From NCBI RefSeq assembly GCF_002887735.1, contig NZ_PKQP01000002.1, positions 310,001 to 374,000 on the forward strand: a stretch of 64,000 bases of DNA. Direction: 5' to 3'. This stretch comes from Stenotrophomonas bentonitica. Lineage in GTDB: Bacteria > Pseudomonadota > Gammaproteobacteria > Xanthomonadales > Xanthomonadaceae. A program made the position numbers and the translations under genes. The notes under the pieces were generated by a model that ran no database searches, was not told the DNA's origin, and worked only from the letters and a program-made list of their open reading frames with translations. Shown here piece after piece: positions 8,605 through 19,015 of this stretch (position 1 is its first letter; the number at the start of each line of letters is the position of its first letter).

Positions 8605-9771
8605 ATGAAGATTGCCGTCGCCGGTACCGGGTACGTGGGCCTCTCAAACGCGGTGCTGCTCGCACAGCATCACGAGGTGGTGGCGCTGGACATCGATCCG
8701 GCCAAAGTGGCGATGATCAATGCCCGCCAGTCGCCCATCGAAGATGTCGAGATCGAAGACTTCCTCGCCAACCGCGCGCTGAACCTGACCGCGACGCTGG
8801 ATCCAGCGCAGGCCTATGAGGGTGCGGATTTCGTCATCGTCGCCACGCCGACGGATTACGATCCCAAATCGAATTACTTCAACACCGCCTCCGTGGAGGC
8901 GGTGATCGGCGATGTGCTGCGGATCAACCCATCTGCCGTCATCGTCATCAAGTCGACCGTGCCGGTCGGCTGCACGAACGCGCTGCGGGCCCGGTTCGGG
9001 ACCGACACCATCCTGTTCTCGCCCGAATTCCTCCGCGAGGGACGCGCGCTGCATGACAACCTGCACCCGAGCCGGATCATCGTCGGCGAGCGCTCGGAGC
9101 GCGCCGCGGTGTTCGCCGAGCTGCTGAAGGAAGGCGCGATCAAGAAGGACGTGCCGGTCCTGTTCACCGACGCGACCGAGGCGGAGGCGATCAAGCTGTT
9201 CTCCAACACGTACCTGGCGATGCGGGTGGCCTACTTCAACGAACTGGATACCTACGCCAGTTCGCACGGGCTGGACACGCGCCAGATGATCGAAGGGGTG
9301 AGCCTGGATCCGCGCATCGGCGGCCATTACAACAACCCGTCCTTCGGCTACGGCGGCTACTGCCTGCCCAAGGACACGAAGCAGCTGCTGGCCAACTACA
9401 GCAAGGTGCCGCAGAACCTGATCCACGCCATCGTCGAGTCCAATCGCACGCGCAAGGATTTCATCGCCGATGACATCGTGGTGCGCAACCCGAAGGTGGT
9501 GGGCATCTACCGGCTGGTCATGAAGGCCGGCTCGGACAACTTCCGTGCCTCGGCGGTGCAGGGCGTGATGAAGCGGATCAAGGCGAAGGGCATCGAGGTC
9601 ATCGTCCACGAGCCGGTGCTGACCGAGCCGACGTTCTATCGCTCCCGCGTGGTGAACGATTTCGCGGCGTTCCTTGCCGAGGCCGACATCATCGTCGCCA
9701 ACCGGCTGACGCCGGAACTGGCGGACGTCGTGCATAAGGTCTACACCCGCGATCTGTTCGGCTCGGATTGA
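8605..9771 (+). CDS. ugd: UDP-glucose 6-dehydrogenase
   Basis: 388 aa, the usual length of short-type Ugd. It oxidises UDP-glucose to UDP-glucuronate with two NAD+. The N-terminal Rossmann motif GTGYVG is at residues 7-12, the linker helix follows near 200-225, and the catalytic cysteine lies in [10 protein letters not shown] (C253). AAGGA six bases before the ATG supports the start. It is transcribed alone; the nearest user of its product is the exopolysaccharide locus that starts about 7 kb downstream, so it may supply glucuronate to that polymer. Two SMAG repeats follow the stop. Confidence 0.95.
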   Translation: MKIAVAGTGYVGLSNAVLLAQHHEVVALDIDPAKVAMINARQSPIEDVEIEDFLANRALNLTATLDPAQAYEGADFVIVATPTDYDPKSNYFNTASVEAVIGDVLRINPSAVIVIKSTVPVGCTNALRARFGTDTILFSPEFLREGRALHDNLHPSRIIVGERSERAAVFAELLKEGAIKKDVPVLFTDATEAEAIKLFSNTYLAMRVAYFNELDTYASSHGLDTRQMIEGVSLDPRIGGHYNNPSFGYGGYCLPKDTKQLLANYSKVPQNLIHAIVESNRTRKDFIADDIVVRNPKVVGIYRLVMKAGSDNFRASAVQGVMKRIKAKGIEVIVHEPVLTEPTFYRSRVVNDFAAFLAEADIIVANRLTPELADVVHKVYTRDLFGSD

Positions 9772-9781
9772 GCCTGGAGAG

Positions 9782-9805
9782 CATCCACGCATGGCGTGGA
9801 TCTAC
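9782..9805 (-). repeat. SMAG (GTAG-headed REP) element
   Basis: Read on the minus strand it is GTAG followed by the ATCCACGC-CAT-GCGTGGAT hairpin, matching the Stenotrophomonas maltophilia GTAG repeat family. It lies 11 bp after the ugd stop, paired with an oppositely oriented copy at 9828. Such pairs can fold in mRNA and act as 3'-end stabilisers or terminators. Confidence 0.85.
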
Positions 9806-9827
9806 CCGAAGGCGACCGTTTGTCGCG

Positions 9828-9851
9828 GTAGGGCCACGCCGTGCGTGGCCG
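9828..9851 (+). repeat. SMAG (GTAG-headed REP) element, second copy of an inverted pair
   Basis: GTAG followed by the hairpin GGCCACGC-CGT-GCGTGGCC on the plus strand. With the element at 9782 it forms a head-to-head dimer in the gap between ugd and the convergent EamA transporter gene. Confidence 0.8.
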
Positions 9852-9885
9852 ACTGCTCCGGGCCCCGCATCACCCCATGCGGTGT

Positions 9886-10812
9886 CTATTCTCCCGGCTT
9901 GGCTGCCGCTGTGACTGCCTGTGATTTCGCCCGCCGTGCCAGCGTCGCTTCGCGATGGGCGATGTAGGCGTTGGCGCCGAGGATGATGCCGGCGCCGATC
10001 ACGGTCCAGCGGTCCAGCGCTTCATTGAACAGCAGCCAGCCCAACAGGCTCACCAGCGGCAGCTGCATGAAGCTGATCGGGGTCAATGCGGAGACCTCGC
10101 CCAGGCGCAGCGCACGGGTCCACAGCAGCTGGCCCAGCGTGCCGAGCACGCCGGTCGCGACCAGCCAGACCCACGCCAGGCCAGTCGGCCAGACCCACAC
10201 GAACAAGGCGGGTACCAGCGAAAGCGGCACCCAGAACACATAGGTGTAGAACACCACCGTATCGGCGCTGTCCACCCGGGTCAGCTGTTTGATCTGGATC
10301 GCCACCAGCGAGCTGAGTACCGCCGCGCCTACTGCCACCAGAGTGCCCGGGGTGAAGCTGGTCGAGCCGGGGCGCACGATGATCAGCACGCCGATGAAGC
10401 CGATGATCACCGCCGCCCAGCGGCGCAGGCGAACGGTTTCACCCAGCCACAGCACCGCGGCGATGGTGACGAACAGCGGGGTGGAGTAGGAGAGCGAGAT
10501 CGCCTGGGAGATCGGCAGGTGCCCGATCGCCCAGAACGCGCACAGCATCGAGGCCAGCCCGATCGCGCTGCGCAGGAAGTAGCGCGGCAGCTGCTGCGTT
10601 CTCAGCGGCGCGCTGCCCGGGCGGATCAGCATCGGCAGCAGCGCCAGCAGGCCGAAGGCGTTGCGGAAGAACGCCACTTCCTGGGTCGGCACGTAGCGGG
10701 TGGCGTAGCGGATCGCGATCGCCATCAGGCCGAAGGCCAGCGTACTGCCGAGCATCAGCAGGGCGGCCCGCAACGGCGTGGCCACCGGCAAGGCGGGGGC
10801 GCGATTCACCAC
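9886..10812 (-). CDS. EamA/DMT-family membrane transporter
   Basis: 308 aa with about ten hydrophobic helices arranged as two EamA repeats (about residues 14-145 and 160-290), as in drug/metabolite exporters of the RhaT/YdcZ superfamily. The start is GTG 10812 (a second GTG follows at once) and overlaps the end of murB by 7 bp, so it is the last gene of a pyrD-murB-eamA run. Substrate unknown. Confidence 0.85.
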   Translation of the reverse strand: MVNRAPALPVATPLRAALLMLGSTLAFGLMAIAIRYATRYVPTQEVAFFRNAFGLLALLPMLIRPGSAPLRTQQLPRYFLRSAIGLASMLCAFWAIGHLPISQAISLSYSTPLFVTIAAVLWLGETVRLRRWAAVIIGFIGVLIIVRPGSTSFTPGTLVAVGAAVLSSLVAIQIKQLTRVDSADTVVFYTYVFWVPLSLVPALFVWVWPTGLAWVWLVATGVLGTLGQLLWTRALRLGEVSALTPISFMQLPLVSLLGWLLFNEALDRWTVIGAGIILGANAYIAHREATLARRAKSQAVTAAAKPGE

Positions 10813-11855
10813 TGTGCGCCGATCAGCCTCGGTTCCGGTTCGATCGGCACCCCGAACTTCTCCAGGACCGAGGCGGAAATCCGTCGCGCCAGCGCGAGCA
10901 GTTCTTCGCCGGTGGCCTGGCCATGGTTGACCAGCACCAGTGCGTGGCTGGGGGCCACGCCGGCATCGCCATCGCGGTAGCCTTTCCAGCCGCAGCTCTC
11001 GATCATCCAGGCGGCGGAGATCTTGCGGCGGCTGTCGTCGTCGGCCGGGAACACCGGCAGCTCGGGGAAGTGCTGCAGCAGCACCTCCACCTGTTCCAGT
11101 GGCAGGATCGGGTTCTTGAAGAAGCTGCCTGCATTGCCGAGCACGTCCGGATCGGGCAGCTTGCGGCGGCGGATGTTGATCACCGCGTTGGCCACATCGG
11201 CGGCCACCGGCAGTTCAACGCCCATCGCCTCCATTTCTTCGGCGATCCCGGCATAGCCCAGGCGCAGTCCATGCAGCAGCGGCAGCCGCAGTTCGATCGC
11301 GGTGATCAGGTAACGGTCCGGGTCGTGCTTGAAGATGCTGTCGCGGTAGGCGAACTGGCAGCCTTCCGCATCGAAGCGCACCCAGTCGTTTTCGTGTCGG
11401 TCCCAGGCATCCACGGCCTGGATGAACTCGCCGACCTGCGCGCCATAGGCGCCGATGTTCTGGATCGGTGAGGCGCCGGCAGTGCCGGGGATCAAGGCCA
11501 GGTTCTCCAGGCCGGACAGGCCGTTCTGCAGCGACCACATCACCAGCCCATGCCAGTTCACGCCGGCACCGGCGCGCACGATGGTGTGGTCGGCGCGGTG
11601 CTCCAGGATCTCGATGCCGCGGTTGGCGAACACCAGCACGGTGCCTTCCACGTTGTCGGCGATCAGCACATTGCTGCCGCTGCCCAGCACCAGCAGCGGC
11701 TGCTCTGCGACGCGTGGCAGGGCCAGCACCTCCGGCAATACGGAGGGATCGAACACCTCCAGCAGCTGCGCTGCCGTGGCGTCGACGTGGAAGGTGTTGA
11801 GCGCCTTCAGCGAGGCGTTTTCAGTGATGGCCCAGGCCGTCATCGCGTCGTTCAT
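10806..11855 (-). CDS. murB: UDP-N-acetylenolpyruvoylglucosamine reductase
   Basis: 349 aa. MurB is the flavoenzyme reducing UDP-GlcNAc-enolpyruvate to UDP-MurNAc in peptidoglycan synthesis. The opening [17 protein letters not shown], the FAD-binding [10 protein letters not shown] and the [17 protein letters not shown] segment are typical, and the C-terminal catalytic region has [10 protein letters not shown]. The start ATG 11855 overlaps the pyrD stop as ATGA; the longer in-frame extension upstream lies inside pyrD and is not used. Length and layout match the type I MurB of E. coli. Confidence 0.95.
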   Translation of the reverse strand: MNDAMTAWAITENASLKALNTFHVDATAAQLLEVFDPSVLPEVLALPRVAEQPLLVLGSGSNVLIADNVEGTVLVFANRGIEILEHRADHTIVRAGAGVNWHGLVMWSLQNGLSGLENLALIPGTAGASPIQNIGAYGAQVGEFIQAVDAWDRHENDWVRFDAEGCQFAYRDSIFKHDPDRYLITAIELRLPLLHGLRLGYAGIAEEMEAMGVELPVAADVANAVINIRRRKLPDPDVLGNAGSFFKNPILPLEQVEVLLQHFPELPVFPADDDSRRKISAAWMIESCGWKGYRDGDAGVAPSHALVLVNHGQATGEELLALARRISASVLEKFGVPIEPEPRLIGAQW

Positions 11856-12907
11856 AGCGGTGCCACCGCGCCGCGGCTGGGTGCCTCTCTGCGGCGGCGG
11901 ATCGCCTCCACGCACTCGTGCACCAGTTCCGGGCCACGGAAGATCAGGCCGCTGTAGCACTGCACCAGTGCGGCGCCGGCGGCCATCTTGGCCACCGCGT
12001 CCGCACCGGACTGGATGCCGCCCACGCCGATCAACGGCATCGACTCGGGCAGGCGCGCACGCAGGCGGCGCAGCACCAGGGTCGACTGGCCCAGCAGCGG
12101 CGCGCCGGACAGGCCACCGGCTTCGTTTGCCCGCGGGTCACCGGCCACCGCACTGCGGTCGATCGTGGTGTTGGTGGCGATCACACCGTCCACCTTGAGC
12201 TCGCCCAGCACGCGCGCGGCGGCATCGATGTCGCGGTCGCTCAGGTCCGGGGCGACCTTGACCAGCATCGGCACGCGCCGGCCATGCTTGGCGGCCAGGC
12301 GTTCCTGGCTCTCGCGCAGCTGCGAGATCAACTGGCGCAGCGCGGTCTCTTCCTGAAGCTCGCGCAGGCCAGCGGTGTTGGGCGAAGAGATGTTGACGGT
12401 GATGTAGTCGGCCAGCGGATACACCTTTTCCAGGCAGTGCTGGTAATCGTCGAACGCCTGCTCGTTGGGGGTGTCCTTATTCTTGCCGATGTTGATGCCG
12501 AGCAGGCCGGTGCGGCGCTTGGCGCGCTCCACATTGCGCACCAGCGCGTCCACGCCCAGGTTGTTGAAACCCATGCGGTTGATGATCGCCTGGTGGTCCG
12601 GCAGCCGGAACAGGCGCGGCTTCGGGTTGCCGGCCTGCGGCCGCGGGGTGATCGTGCCGATCTCCACGAAGCCGAAGCCCAGCGCCAGCAGCGCATCGAT
12701 GTGCTCGCCGTTCTTGTCCAGGCCGGCGGCCAGGCCCACCGGATTCGGGAAATTCACTCCGAACGCGGTGGTCGGCAGCGGGTCGATGCGGCGGCCCATC
12801 AGCGGCGTGGTGCCGGTGCGGTAGGCCAGGTCCAGCGCATTCAGGCCAAGGCCGTGGGCGCGTTCTGCATCAAGGGCGAACAGGAAGGGGCGGGCAAGCG
12901 AGTACAT
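11852..12907 (-). CDS. pyrD: Dihydroorotate dehydrogenase (quinone), class 2
   Basis: 351 aa. It oxidises dihydroorotate to orotate at the inner membrane, passing electrons to quinone (pyrimidine synthesis). The N-terminal hydrophobic helix pair ([15 protein letters not shown]) is the class 2 membrane/quinone tunnel domain; the barrel carries [21 protein letters not shown] and the catalytic-serine loop [10 protein letters not shown] 12907 is preferred over ATG 12916 because it gives the usual family length and N-terminus. It is coupled to murB by a 4-bp overlap. Confidence 0.95.
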   Translation of the reverse strand: MYSLARPFLFALDAERAHGLGLNALDLAYRTGTTPLMGRRIDPLPTTAFGVNFPNPVGLAAGLDKNGEHIDALLALGFGFVEIGTITPRPQAGNPKPRLFRLPDHQAIINRMGFNNLGVDALVRNVERAKRRTGLLGINIGKNKDTPNEQAFDDYQHCLEKVYPLADYITVNISSPNTAGLRELQEETALRQLISQLRESQERLAAKHGRRVPMLVKVAPDLSDRDIDAAARVLGELKVDGVIATNTTIDRSAVAGDPRANEAGGLSGAPLLGQSTLVLRRLRARLPESMPLIGVGGIQSGADAVAKMAAGAALVQCYSGLIFRGPELVHECVEAIRRRREAPSRGAVAPL

Positions 12908-12916
12908 GGCGTTCAA

Positions 12917-13687
12917 TCAGTCCAGCGTGCCGACAAAGGCACGGGTTTGGTATTCAAAGGCAATCTGGCCGTCCACCGCATGGGCGTCGAACAGCTGTTG
13001 CAGCGCATCGAGCATCGGCGCGTGGCGCGGGTGGCCGGCCTGCGGTGCATAGGAAGAAGAGAGCAGGCGCCCGCGCAGGCCATCGAAGTCCATGCGCTGC
13101 ACGTTCGGCAGGCGGGCCATGCCGCGCAGGCCCTCGCCGAACCACGCGCGCATGGTGTCATCGTCCTGGTAGCGCTCGGCCACTTCCACGTAGTCGGTGC
13201 CGAACTCCTGCAGCAGCTGCTCGTAGCCGATCAGGAAGGGCGAGGCATCGAGCAGGCGCGAGTTCCAGAACACCAGCGCCATGCCTTCGGGCTGCAGGAT
13301 GCGGGCCCATTCGCGGCGCACTGCCGTGGTATCGAACCAGTGGAAGGCCTGCGCGGCGGCGACCAGGCCAACGCTGTTGTCGGCCAGGCCGGTGGCCTCG
13401 GCGGTGCCGTCGGCCACCTTCAGGCGCAGATAGTCAGGCGCAAGCACCTGTTCGGCGGCCTCGCGCATGGCCGCGTTCGGCTCTACCGCGATGACCGGGT
13501 GGCCGGTGGCCAGGAACAGCCGGGTGGAAATGCCGGTGCCGGCGCCGATGTCGGCGACCAGGGTCTCGGCAGGTACACCGATGTCCTGGTGCAGCCAGTC
13601 CAGCAATGCCGGGGGATAGTCGGGACGGTAGCGGACGTAGTCGGCAACCCGACTGCTGAAGCGTTCGGTCGAATCCGAGCGGCTCAT
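12917..13687 (-). CDS. Class I SAM-dependent methyltransferase
   Basis: 256 aa from ATG 13687. The Rossmann methyltransferase fold shows motif I VADIGAGTGIST near residue 45, the acidic AVEPN strand, and an AQAFHWFD segment typical of Methyltransf_11 proteins related to yeast trans-aconitate methyltransferase/Crg1. Substrate unknown. It is separated from pyrD by only 9 bp and from the DUF4190 gene by 7 bp, so it may be in the same transcription unit. Confidence 0.85.
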   Translation of the reverse strand: MSRSDSTERFSSRVADYVRYRPDYPPALLDWLHQDIGVPAETLVADIGAGTGISTRLFLATGHPVIAVEPNAAMREAAEQVLAPDYLRLKVADGTAEATGLADNSVGLVAAAQAFHWFDTTAVRREWARILQPEGMALVFWNSRLLDASPFLIGYEQLLQEFGTDYVEVAERYQDDDTMRAWFGEGLRGMARLPNVQRMDFDGLRGRLLSSSYAPQAGHPRHAPMLDALQQLFDAHAVDGQIAFEYQTRAFVGTLD

Positions 13688-13694
13688 GTGCACC

Positions 13695-13979
13695 TCACGA
13701 TTGGGTAGCGGCAAACCAGGCCAGTCCGCCGAAGAACAACAGAATCACCACCAGGGCGAGCAGGCTGCCGATCACGATGATCCAGCCCAGGATCAGGCCG
13801 GCCAGTGCCATGCCGTCGCCTTCCAGCTCCAGCGGGCGACGGCGGATCTCGGCGCGGGCCAGGTGGCCGGTGATGATGGCCGCGACGCTGCCGATGAAGG
13901 GCAGGGCGGTCCAGCCGAGGATGCCCATGATCAGGCTGACCACGGCCATGGCACTCGTTTGTCGGGGCGGAAGGCTCAT
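13695..13979 (-). CDS. DUF4190-type small inner-membrane protein
   Basis: 94 aa from ATG 13979. Two hydrophobic hairpin segments (SAMAVVSLIMGILGWTALPF and a C-terminal LAGLILGWIIVIGSLLALVV) flank a GHLARAEIRRRP loop, the pattern of DUF4190. Longer in-frame starts upstream would run through the adjacent SDR gene and are rejected. Function unknown. Confidence 0.8.
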   Translation of the reverse strand: MSLPPRQTSAMAVVSLIMGILGWTALPFIGSVAAIITGHLARAEIRRRPLELEGDGMALAGLILGWIIVIGSLLALVVILLFFGGLAWFAATQS

Positions 13980-14029
13980 GCAGGTCCTGGTCGCGGTGGG
14001 GTGGTTCGATGATAGGGCCAGCGGCGGGT

Positions 14030-14815
14030 TTATCCCATCAGGACCTGGCCACCATCGACATTCAAGGTGTGCCCGGTGATCCAGCGCGCCAGGGGCGAGC
14101 ACAGGAACAGCGCGGCGTTGGCGATGGCGGCCGGCTCGCCGAAGCGGCCGAACGGAATCTTCGCCAGGGTGTTTCGATACAGCTCCGGGTCCTGTTCGCG
14201 CCGGCGCGCCCACAGCCCATCCTCGAACTCGATCGAGCCCGGGGCGATGGCGTTGACGCGGATCCGTTGCGGCGCAAGGGCCAGGGCCTGCGAGGTGGTG
14301 TAGTGCATCAGCGCGGCCTTGGCTGCCGCATACGGCGCGCCACCCGGGCGCGGCTGCTGGGCCGCGATCGAGGCCAGGTTGAGAATGCAGGCATCGCTGG
14401 ATTGCTGCAGCCAGGGCAGTGCCAGCCGCGAGGCCCGCACCGCCGACATCAGGTCGACGTTCAAACTGGCTTCCCAGCCCGCCTCATCGTCGGCCATGCC
14501 GTAACCGGTCGCATTGTTGACCAGCACATCGATACCGCCCAGGGCCTGAGCGGCATCGTCCAGCCAGCGGCCGATGTCGTCCAGCCGGGAGAGGTCGGCA
14601 CTGGCCGTATGCACGGCCAGGCCGAGCGCCTCGGCATCCGCACGCAGCGCAGCCAGACCGGCCTCGCCGCGTGCGCAGACCGAGACGCCGGCGCCTGCCG
14701 AAGCAAACGCCAGCGCCATGGCGCGCCCGATGCCCTTGCTGCCACCGGCAATCAGTACCCGGCGCCCGGTGAAATCCAGGCGTGGGCCGGCCGGCAGCTG
14801 GGGCACTGCATCCAT
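14030..14815 (-). CDS. Short-chain dehydrogenase/reductase
   Basis: 261 aa. Classical SDR with nucleotide-binding GGSKGIG near residue 23, NNATG, and the catalytic Tyr/Lys in PYAAAKAAL; the C-terminus ends in the usual NVDGGQVLMG. It uses NAD(P)H on an unidentified carbonyl or alcohol. The ATG at 14815 shares one base with the stop of the aldehyde dehydrogenase upstream (TGATG), so the two are co-translated and may act in one pathway, possibly lysine or pipecolate breakdown (inference). Confidence 0.85.
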   Translation of the reverse strand: MDAVPQLPAGPRLDFTGRRVLIAGGSKGIGRAMALAFASAGAGVSVCARGEAGLAALRADAEALGLAVHTASADLSRLDDIGRWLDDAAQALGGIDVLVNNATGYGMADDEAGWEASLNVDLMSAVRASRLALPWLQQSSDACILNLASIAAQQPRPGGAPYAAAKAALMHYTTSQALALAPQRIRVNAIAPGSIEFEDGLWARRREQDPELYRNTLAKIPFGRFGEPAAIANAALFLCSPLARWITGHTLNVDGGQVLMG

Positions 14816-16347
14816 CACAGGTCGAACTTGATGCCCTGGGCCAGCGGCAGCGAGTCGGAGTAGTTGATGGTGTTGGTCTGGCGGCGCATGTAGACCTTCC
14901 AGGCATCCGAGCCGGACTCGCGGCCACCGCCGGTATCCTTCTCGCCACCGAACGCACCGCCGATCTCCGCACCCGAGGTGCCGATGTTGACGTTGGCGAT
15001 GCCGCAATCCGAACCCGCGGCCGAGAGGAAGCGCTCGGCGGTCTTCAGATTTGTGGTGAAGATCGAGGACGACAGGCCCTGCGGCACGCCGTTCTGCATG
15101 TCGATCGCCTCGTCCAGCGTGCTGTACTTCATCACGTACAGGATCGGGGCGAAGGTCTCGTGCTGGACGACCTCGTCGCTGTTCTTCAGGCCGGTCACGA
15201 TGGCCGGCAGCACGAAGTTGCCGGCGCGGTCGATGCGGGTGCCGCCGGTCTGCACGGTGCCGCCGCTGGCCTTGGCCTTCTCGATCGAAGCCAGGAACTG
15301 CTGCACGGCGCCGTCGCTGTTGAGCGGGCCCATCAGGTTGGCCGGGTCGGTCGGATCGCCGATCTTGCCTTCCACCTGCTTGTACGCCTTGATCAGCGTG
15401 GCCAGCACGTCGTCATGGATGGATTCGTGCACGATCAGGCGGCGCGTGGTGGTGCAGCGCTGGCCCGCCGTACCGACCGCGCCGAACACGATGCCCGGGA
15501 TCGCCAGCTTCAGGTCGGCGGTTTCATCGAGGATGATCGCGTTGTTGCCGCCCAGTTCCAGCAGGCAGCGGCCCAGGCGGTGGGCGACCTTCTCGGCGAC
15601 CTGGCGGCCGACCTGGGTGGAGCCGGTGAAGCTGATCAGCGGCACGCGCTTGTCGGCCACCATCTTCTGCGACAGCTCGGTGCCGGCATCGTTGATCAGG
15701 AAGAACAGGTCCGGGAAGCCACCTTCGCGCAGCGCTTCATTGCAGATGCGCATCGAAGCGATCGCGGTCAGCGGGGTCTTGTTGGAGGGCTTCCACAGGC
15801 AGATGTCGCCGCAGATCGTGGCCAGGAACGAGTTCCAGGCCCACACCGCGACCGGGAAATTGAACGCACTGATGATGCCGACCAGGCCCAGCGGCTGGTA
15901 CTGCTCATACATGCGGTGGCCGGGGCGCTCGGAATGCATCGTGTAGCCATAGAGCATGCGGCTCTGGCCCACGGCGAAGTCGGCGATGTCGATCATCTCC
16001 TGCACTTCGCCATCGCCCTCGGGCTTGCTCTTGCCCATTTCCAGCGCGACCAGCGAGCCCAGGGCGTCCTTGTTGGCGCGCAGGGCTTCGCCACACAGGC
16101 GCACGGCTTCGCCGCGGCGCGGGGCCGGGGTGGTGCGCCAGACCTTGAAGGCTTCCTGGGCGCGGGCCACGATGGTTTCGTAGTCGGCGTCGGTGGTCGC
16201 GTAGACCTTGGCGATGGCTTCGCCGGTGGTCGGGTTCACCGGGGTGATCACACCGGCATCGGTGGCCGAGGACCACTCGCCGTTGCCAAGGTAGGTGCCA
16301 GCGTTGGTCGCGTCGAGGCCGAGGGCCTTGAGCAGGTCAGAGGACAT
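14815..16347 (-). CDS. amaB: ALDH7-type aldehyde dehydrogenase (L-aminoadipate-semialdehyde / piperideine-6-carboxylate dehydrogenase)
   Basis: 510 aa. The sequence follows the antiquitin (ALDH7A1) subfamily: [26 protein letters not shown], the catalytic glutamate in LELGGNNA, and the catalytic cysteine in [11 protein letters not shown], ending with [18 protein letters not shown]. These enzymes oxidise alpha-aminoadipate semialdehyde in lysine catabolism. Start at ATG 16347 gives the normal length. First gene of a pair with the SDR. Confidence 0.9.
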   Translation of the reverse strand: MSSDLLKALGLDATNAGTYLGNGEWSSATDAGVITPVNPTTGEAIAKVYATTDADYETIVARAQEAFKVWRTTPAPRRGEAVRLCGEALRANKDALGSLVALEMGKSKPEGDGEVQEMIDIADFAVGQSRMLYGYTMHSERPGHRMYEQYQPLGLVGIISAFNFPVAVWAWNSFLATICGDICLWKPSNKTPLTAIASMRICNEALREGGFPDLFFLINDAGTELSQKMVADKRVPLISFTGSTQVGRQVAEKVAHRLGRCLLELGGNNAIILDETADLKLAIPGIVFGAVGTAGQRCTTTRRLIVHESIHDDVLATLIKAYKQVEGKIGDPTDPANLMGPLNSDGAVQQFLASIEKAKASGGTVQTGGTRIDRAGNFVLPAIVTGLKNSDEVVQHETFAPILYVMKYSTLDEAIDMQNGVPQGLSSSIFTTNLKTAERFLSAAGSDCGIANVNIGTSGAEIGGAFGGEKDTGGGRESGSDAWKVYMRRQTNTINYSDSLPLAQGIKFDL

Positions 16348-16573
16348 GCAAACTCCTGTTGCGTTGCGTTTGTAAGGCGCTGGCCGCTGGCAGGGTGGGG
16401 GGCGGCAAGCTGACCTCTGATGGTAGCAGAGGGGAGCTGGGCTTCCCTTGTCACAAGCAGGGTGCCGGTGGGGAGACTGACTTCCGAGGCATCAAGAACT
16501 TAGGAAAGTCTTTCAAATTCAATAAAGTAAGGTTGGTTGCAGCCAAGAGAGAGATAGGCGGATGCCGGATCGT

Positions 16574-17614
16574 TCAGGCGATCTGGCCCAGTGCATGTGC
16601 ATGTGCATGTGCATGAGGATAGTGAGGCGACCAGGACGGCGGGTCGCGATGCCAGCGCCAAGCACTTTCGATGATCGGTTCAAGCGCCGTCCATTGCGGC
16701 GTCCAACCCAGCAACCGCCGTGCCTTTTCGCTGCTCGCCACCAGATGGGCGGGGTCACCGGCACGCCGGGGCGCGAGATCGTAGGGAATCTGAACGCCCG
16801 TGACGGAGGCCGCAGCTGCAATTACCTCCTGCACGGAGAAACCTTGGGCATTGCCCAGATTGAACGTGTGCGCGCCCTCTTCGCGCCCCATGAACCCAAG
16901 TGCGAGGGCATGGGCCTGAGCAAGGTCCTGCACATGGACATAGTCGCGCACACAGGTCCCATCGGCGGTGTCGTAGTCATTTCCAAACACTTTCAGCGCC
17001 GGGCCCTCGCCCAAGGCTGCGCGGAGCACATTTGGAATCAGGTGGGTCTCGCACGCGTGCGCTTCCCCGATGCCATGCTCGGGCAGCGCGCCTGCGGCGT
17101 TGAAATAGCGCAGCGTCACAGAGCGGAGACCGTAAGCATGCGCTGCATCGGCCAGAAAACGCTCCGCCATTAACTTGCTGGCACCGTACGGATTGATTGG
17201 AGACTTGGGGTGTTCTTCATCGATGGCTTGGGTCATTGGGTTGCCAAAGACTGCGGCGGTTGAAGAGAACACGATCTGGCCTACGTCATGCTTACGCATG
17301 GCTTCCAGCAAATTGAGCGTGCCAGTCACGTTGTTGCGGTAGTACGGATAAGGCTCTGCGACGGATTCACCGACCAGGGAGCGCGCGCAGAAGTGCATCA
17401 CGGCGTCAAAGCGTTGCCCGCCGAAGGTGTGTTCCAACCCCGCCGGGTCCATCAGGTCGGCCTCTATCAAGCGGCCCCAACGGACGGCGCCTCGATGGCC
17501 AGTGGACAGGTTGTCCAGCACCGTGACCGTGTGACCCCGCTCGGCAAGCCATTGGGCCATGTGGCTGCCTATGTAGCCGGCGCCCCCGCAGATGAGAATG
17601 TTGTAGGTACTCAA
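16574..17614 (-). CDS. galE: UDP-glucose 4-epimerase
   Basis: 346 aa. It interconverts UDP-glucose and UDP-galactose. N-terminal GGAGYIGSH, FSSTAAVFG, and the catalytic Tyr/Lys in NPYGASK are present, with the VRDYVHVQDLA motif of the GalE family. I place the start at TTG 17614, because a GGAG sits 8 nt upstream and the residues match the GalE N-terminus directly; no ATG or GTG fits. The C-terminus ends in a His-Ala repeat encoded by four tandem GTGCAT units, unusual for GalE. Last gene of the minus-strand polysaccharide set. Confidence 0.92.
   Translation of the reverse strand: MSTYNILICGGAGYIGSHMAQWLAERGHTVTVLDNLSTGHRGAVRWGRLIEADLMDPAGLEHTFGGQRFDAVMHFCARSLVGESVAEPYPYYRNNVTGTLNLLEAMRKHDVGQIVFSSTAAVFGNPMTQAIDEEHPKSPINPYGASKLMAERFLADAAHAYGLRSVTLRYFNAAGALPEHGIGEAHACETHLIPNVLRAALGEGPALKVFGNDYDTADGTCVRDYVHVQDLAQAHALALGFMGREEGAHTFNLGNAQGFSVQEVIAAAASVTGVQIPYDLAPRRAGDPAHLVASSEKARRLLGWTPQWTALEPIIESAWRWHRDPPSWSPHYPHAHAHAHALGQIA
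16591..16614. repeat. Hexanucleotide tandem repeat (GTGCAT)4 at the end of galE
   Basis: Four perfect copies of a 6-bp unit encode alternating His-Ala residues near the GalE C-terminus. Because the unit is a multiple of three, copy-number change would lengthen or shorten the tail without a frameshift. Confidence 0.8.
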
Positions 17615-17812
17615 GGAACAAACTCCAAGTGCGACACATCGCAGAGTAAAGGGGGCATCACAGAGGGGACGGCCGGTTGCTTCAAGCGCTGCTGATCTTG
17701 CTTCGCGGTGCCTGCGAGTGCTACCAGACGATCGCGAACGCGGCCGGGACGCGTACCACCTCAATACGCTGGTGGCCCCCGAAACGCTGCGTCGCCGTGG
17801 TTAACTGTGCAG

Positions 17813-19015
17813 TCACTGGGCTGCCTCTAGTGCCTTCAGAAAGCGCACCCCACGGTCCGTCCAATCGAAGCATCCCTCGGCACCCTCATAAGCGTGGTTC
17901 TGCAGGCTGTTGAGATAGTCGAAATCGTCAATGCGTTCGCAAACCCCCTGTGCCAGCGCCGCCAAGTCGTTGAACTCGGCGAATGCGCTGGGCGCGCTCA
18001 CTCCCAGGCCGGAAACGGCGCCCTTCATAGCAAACATCGGCAGACGGTTGAAGACATAGGTCAGCAGGCGCACCTTAAACCCGCCGCCGAGGAAGTCCGC
18101 GACCACACTTGCCCGACAGGTCGCGAGGAACGCGTCGATGTCATCGACAAAGCCCATGAAACGCACGGTCGGGTAGCGGCTGGACAGCGTGTCGCCGAGT
18201 GCATCATCGATCGGCCCAACTACGGCCATCTCGACACCTGATCGATGGAAGACGGGCGCTGCATGCTCCAGCCAGCGCTCCAGAATCACCTGCTTCTGGC
18301 GGGATTCACGCCCGCCTAGGACGACGACACGTCGAGGAACCGAGGCATCGATCCGGCGTTGAAGCGTGCTGCTGCCCTGGTACCCCGGCGTCAAGGTGAC
18401 GTACTGCAGACTTGGCAACTGAGCCTTGTAGAGTGCGGCGTCATCGGGATTGATCAGTGACAGGAGGTCCACCGATCGCACCAGGTCAAGCTCGGCCTTG
18501 CCCACCTTGATGCCATCCAGTTTCAGCGCAAGGCGTAGCAGCGGATTACCACCATACGCTGCGTACTTCTCAACGCGCACCGAGGCTTCGTGTTCATGGG
18601 AGATGTAGGAGATGCGCGTTGCGGGACGACCGGCGCGGTACGCCAGCACCCGCGGTAGAACATGGTAGGAGCCAATGTGATCGATGACGATCGCATCCCA
18701 TTCTTCCTGAAGGACCAGTGCCACGGCTCTAGTGTAAGCAGTGGTTTGTCCGCGCCAGGCAATGTTGGGCAGGCGGGTGGCGACCGATCCCATGCGTCCC
18801 TTGCGCGGAGCGCCTGCGACGATCCAGCGCACACCATCTTTGTCGACCGGACCATCAGGCTGCACGCCATTGGTGGCAACCACTGCGGTCACGTCTGCGA
18901 CGTGGGCAAATGAGGTGGCCAGCCCCCTGGAATAGCTCATGTCGCCGCCACGCGCCGGTGCGTACGGAAAGAGGCGGCTGAGGATGAGAATGCGCTTACG
19001 GCGAACGGACGACAT
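17813..19015 (-). CDS. Glycosyltransferase (GT4/GT-B-like)
   Basis: 400 aa. The N-terminus reads LILSRLFPYAPARGGDMSYS, a typical GT-B nucleotide-sugar glycosyltransferase opening, and the C-terminal half has VVVLGGRESRQKQ, VVGPIDD and FMGFVDDIDAFLATC, as in family 4 enzymes. The usual E-x7-E is not obvious, so family assignment is moderate. It overlaps the heparinase-like gene by 20 bp and is followed by a 198-bp gap before galE in which I see no gene. Likely adds one sugar of the repeat unit at the cytoplasmic face. Confidence 0.8.
   Translation of the reverse strand: MSSVRRKRILILSRLFPYAPARGGDMSYSRGLATSFAHVADVTAVVATNGVQPDGPVDKDGVRWIVAGAPRKGRMGSVATRLPNIAWRGQTTAYTRAVALVLQEEWDAIVIDHIGSYHVLPRVLAYRAGRPATRISYISHEHEASVRVEKYAAYGGNPLLRLALKLDGIKVGKAELDLVRSVDLLSLINPDDAALYKAQLPSLQYVTLTPGYQGSSTLQRRIDASVPRRVVVLGGRESRQKQVILERWLEHAAPVFHRSGVEMAVVGPIDDALGDTLSSRYPTVRFMGFVDDIDAFLATCRASVVADFLGGGFKVRLLTYVFNRLPMFAMKGAVSGLGVSAPSAFAEFNDLAALAQGVCERIDDFDYLNSLQNHAYEGAEGCFDWTDRGVRFLKALEAAQ

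Noticed and set aside
16423..16450. GTAG followed by an imperfect AGGGGAGC/GCTTCCCT dyad, resembling a fourth SMAG element
   Set aside because: The stem has a mismatch and extra bases between GTAG and the arm; too degenerate to claim.
17615..17812. Possible gene between galE and the GT4-like gene
   Set aside because: Open stretches here lack a start with ribosome binding site and show no recognisable motif; likely spacer or decayed sequence.
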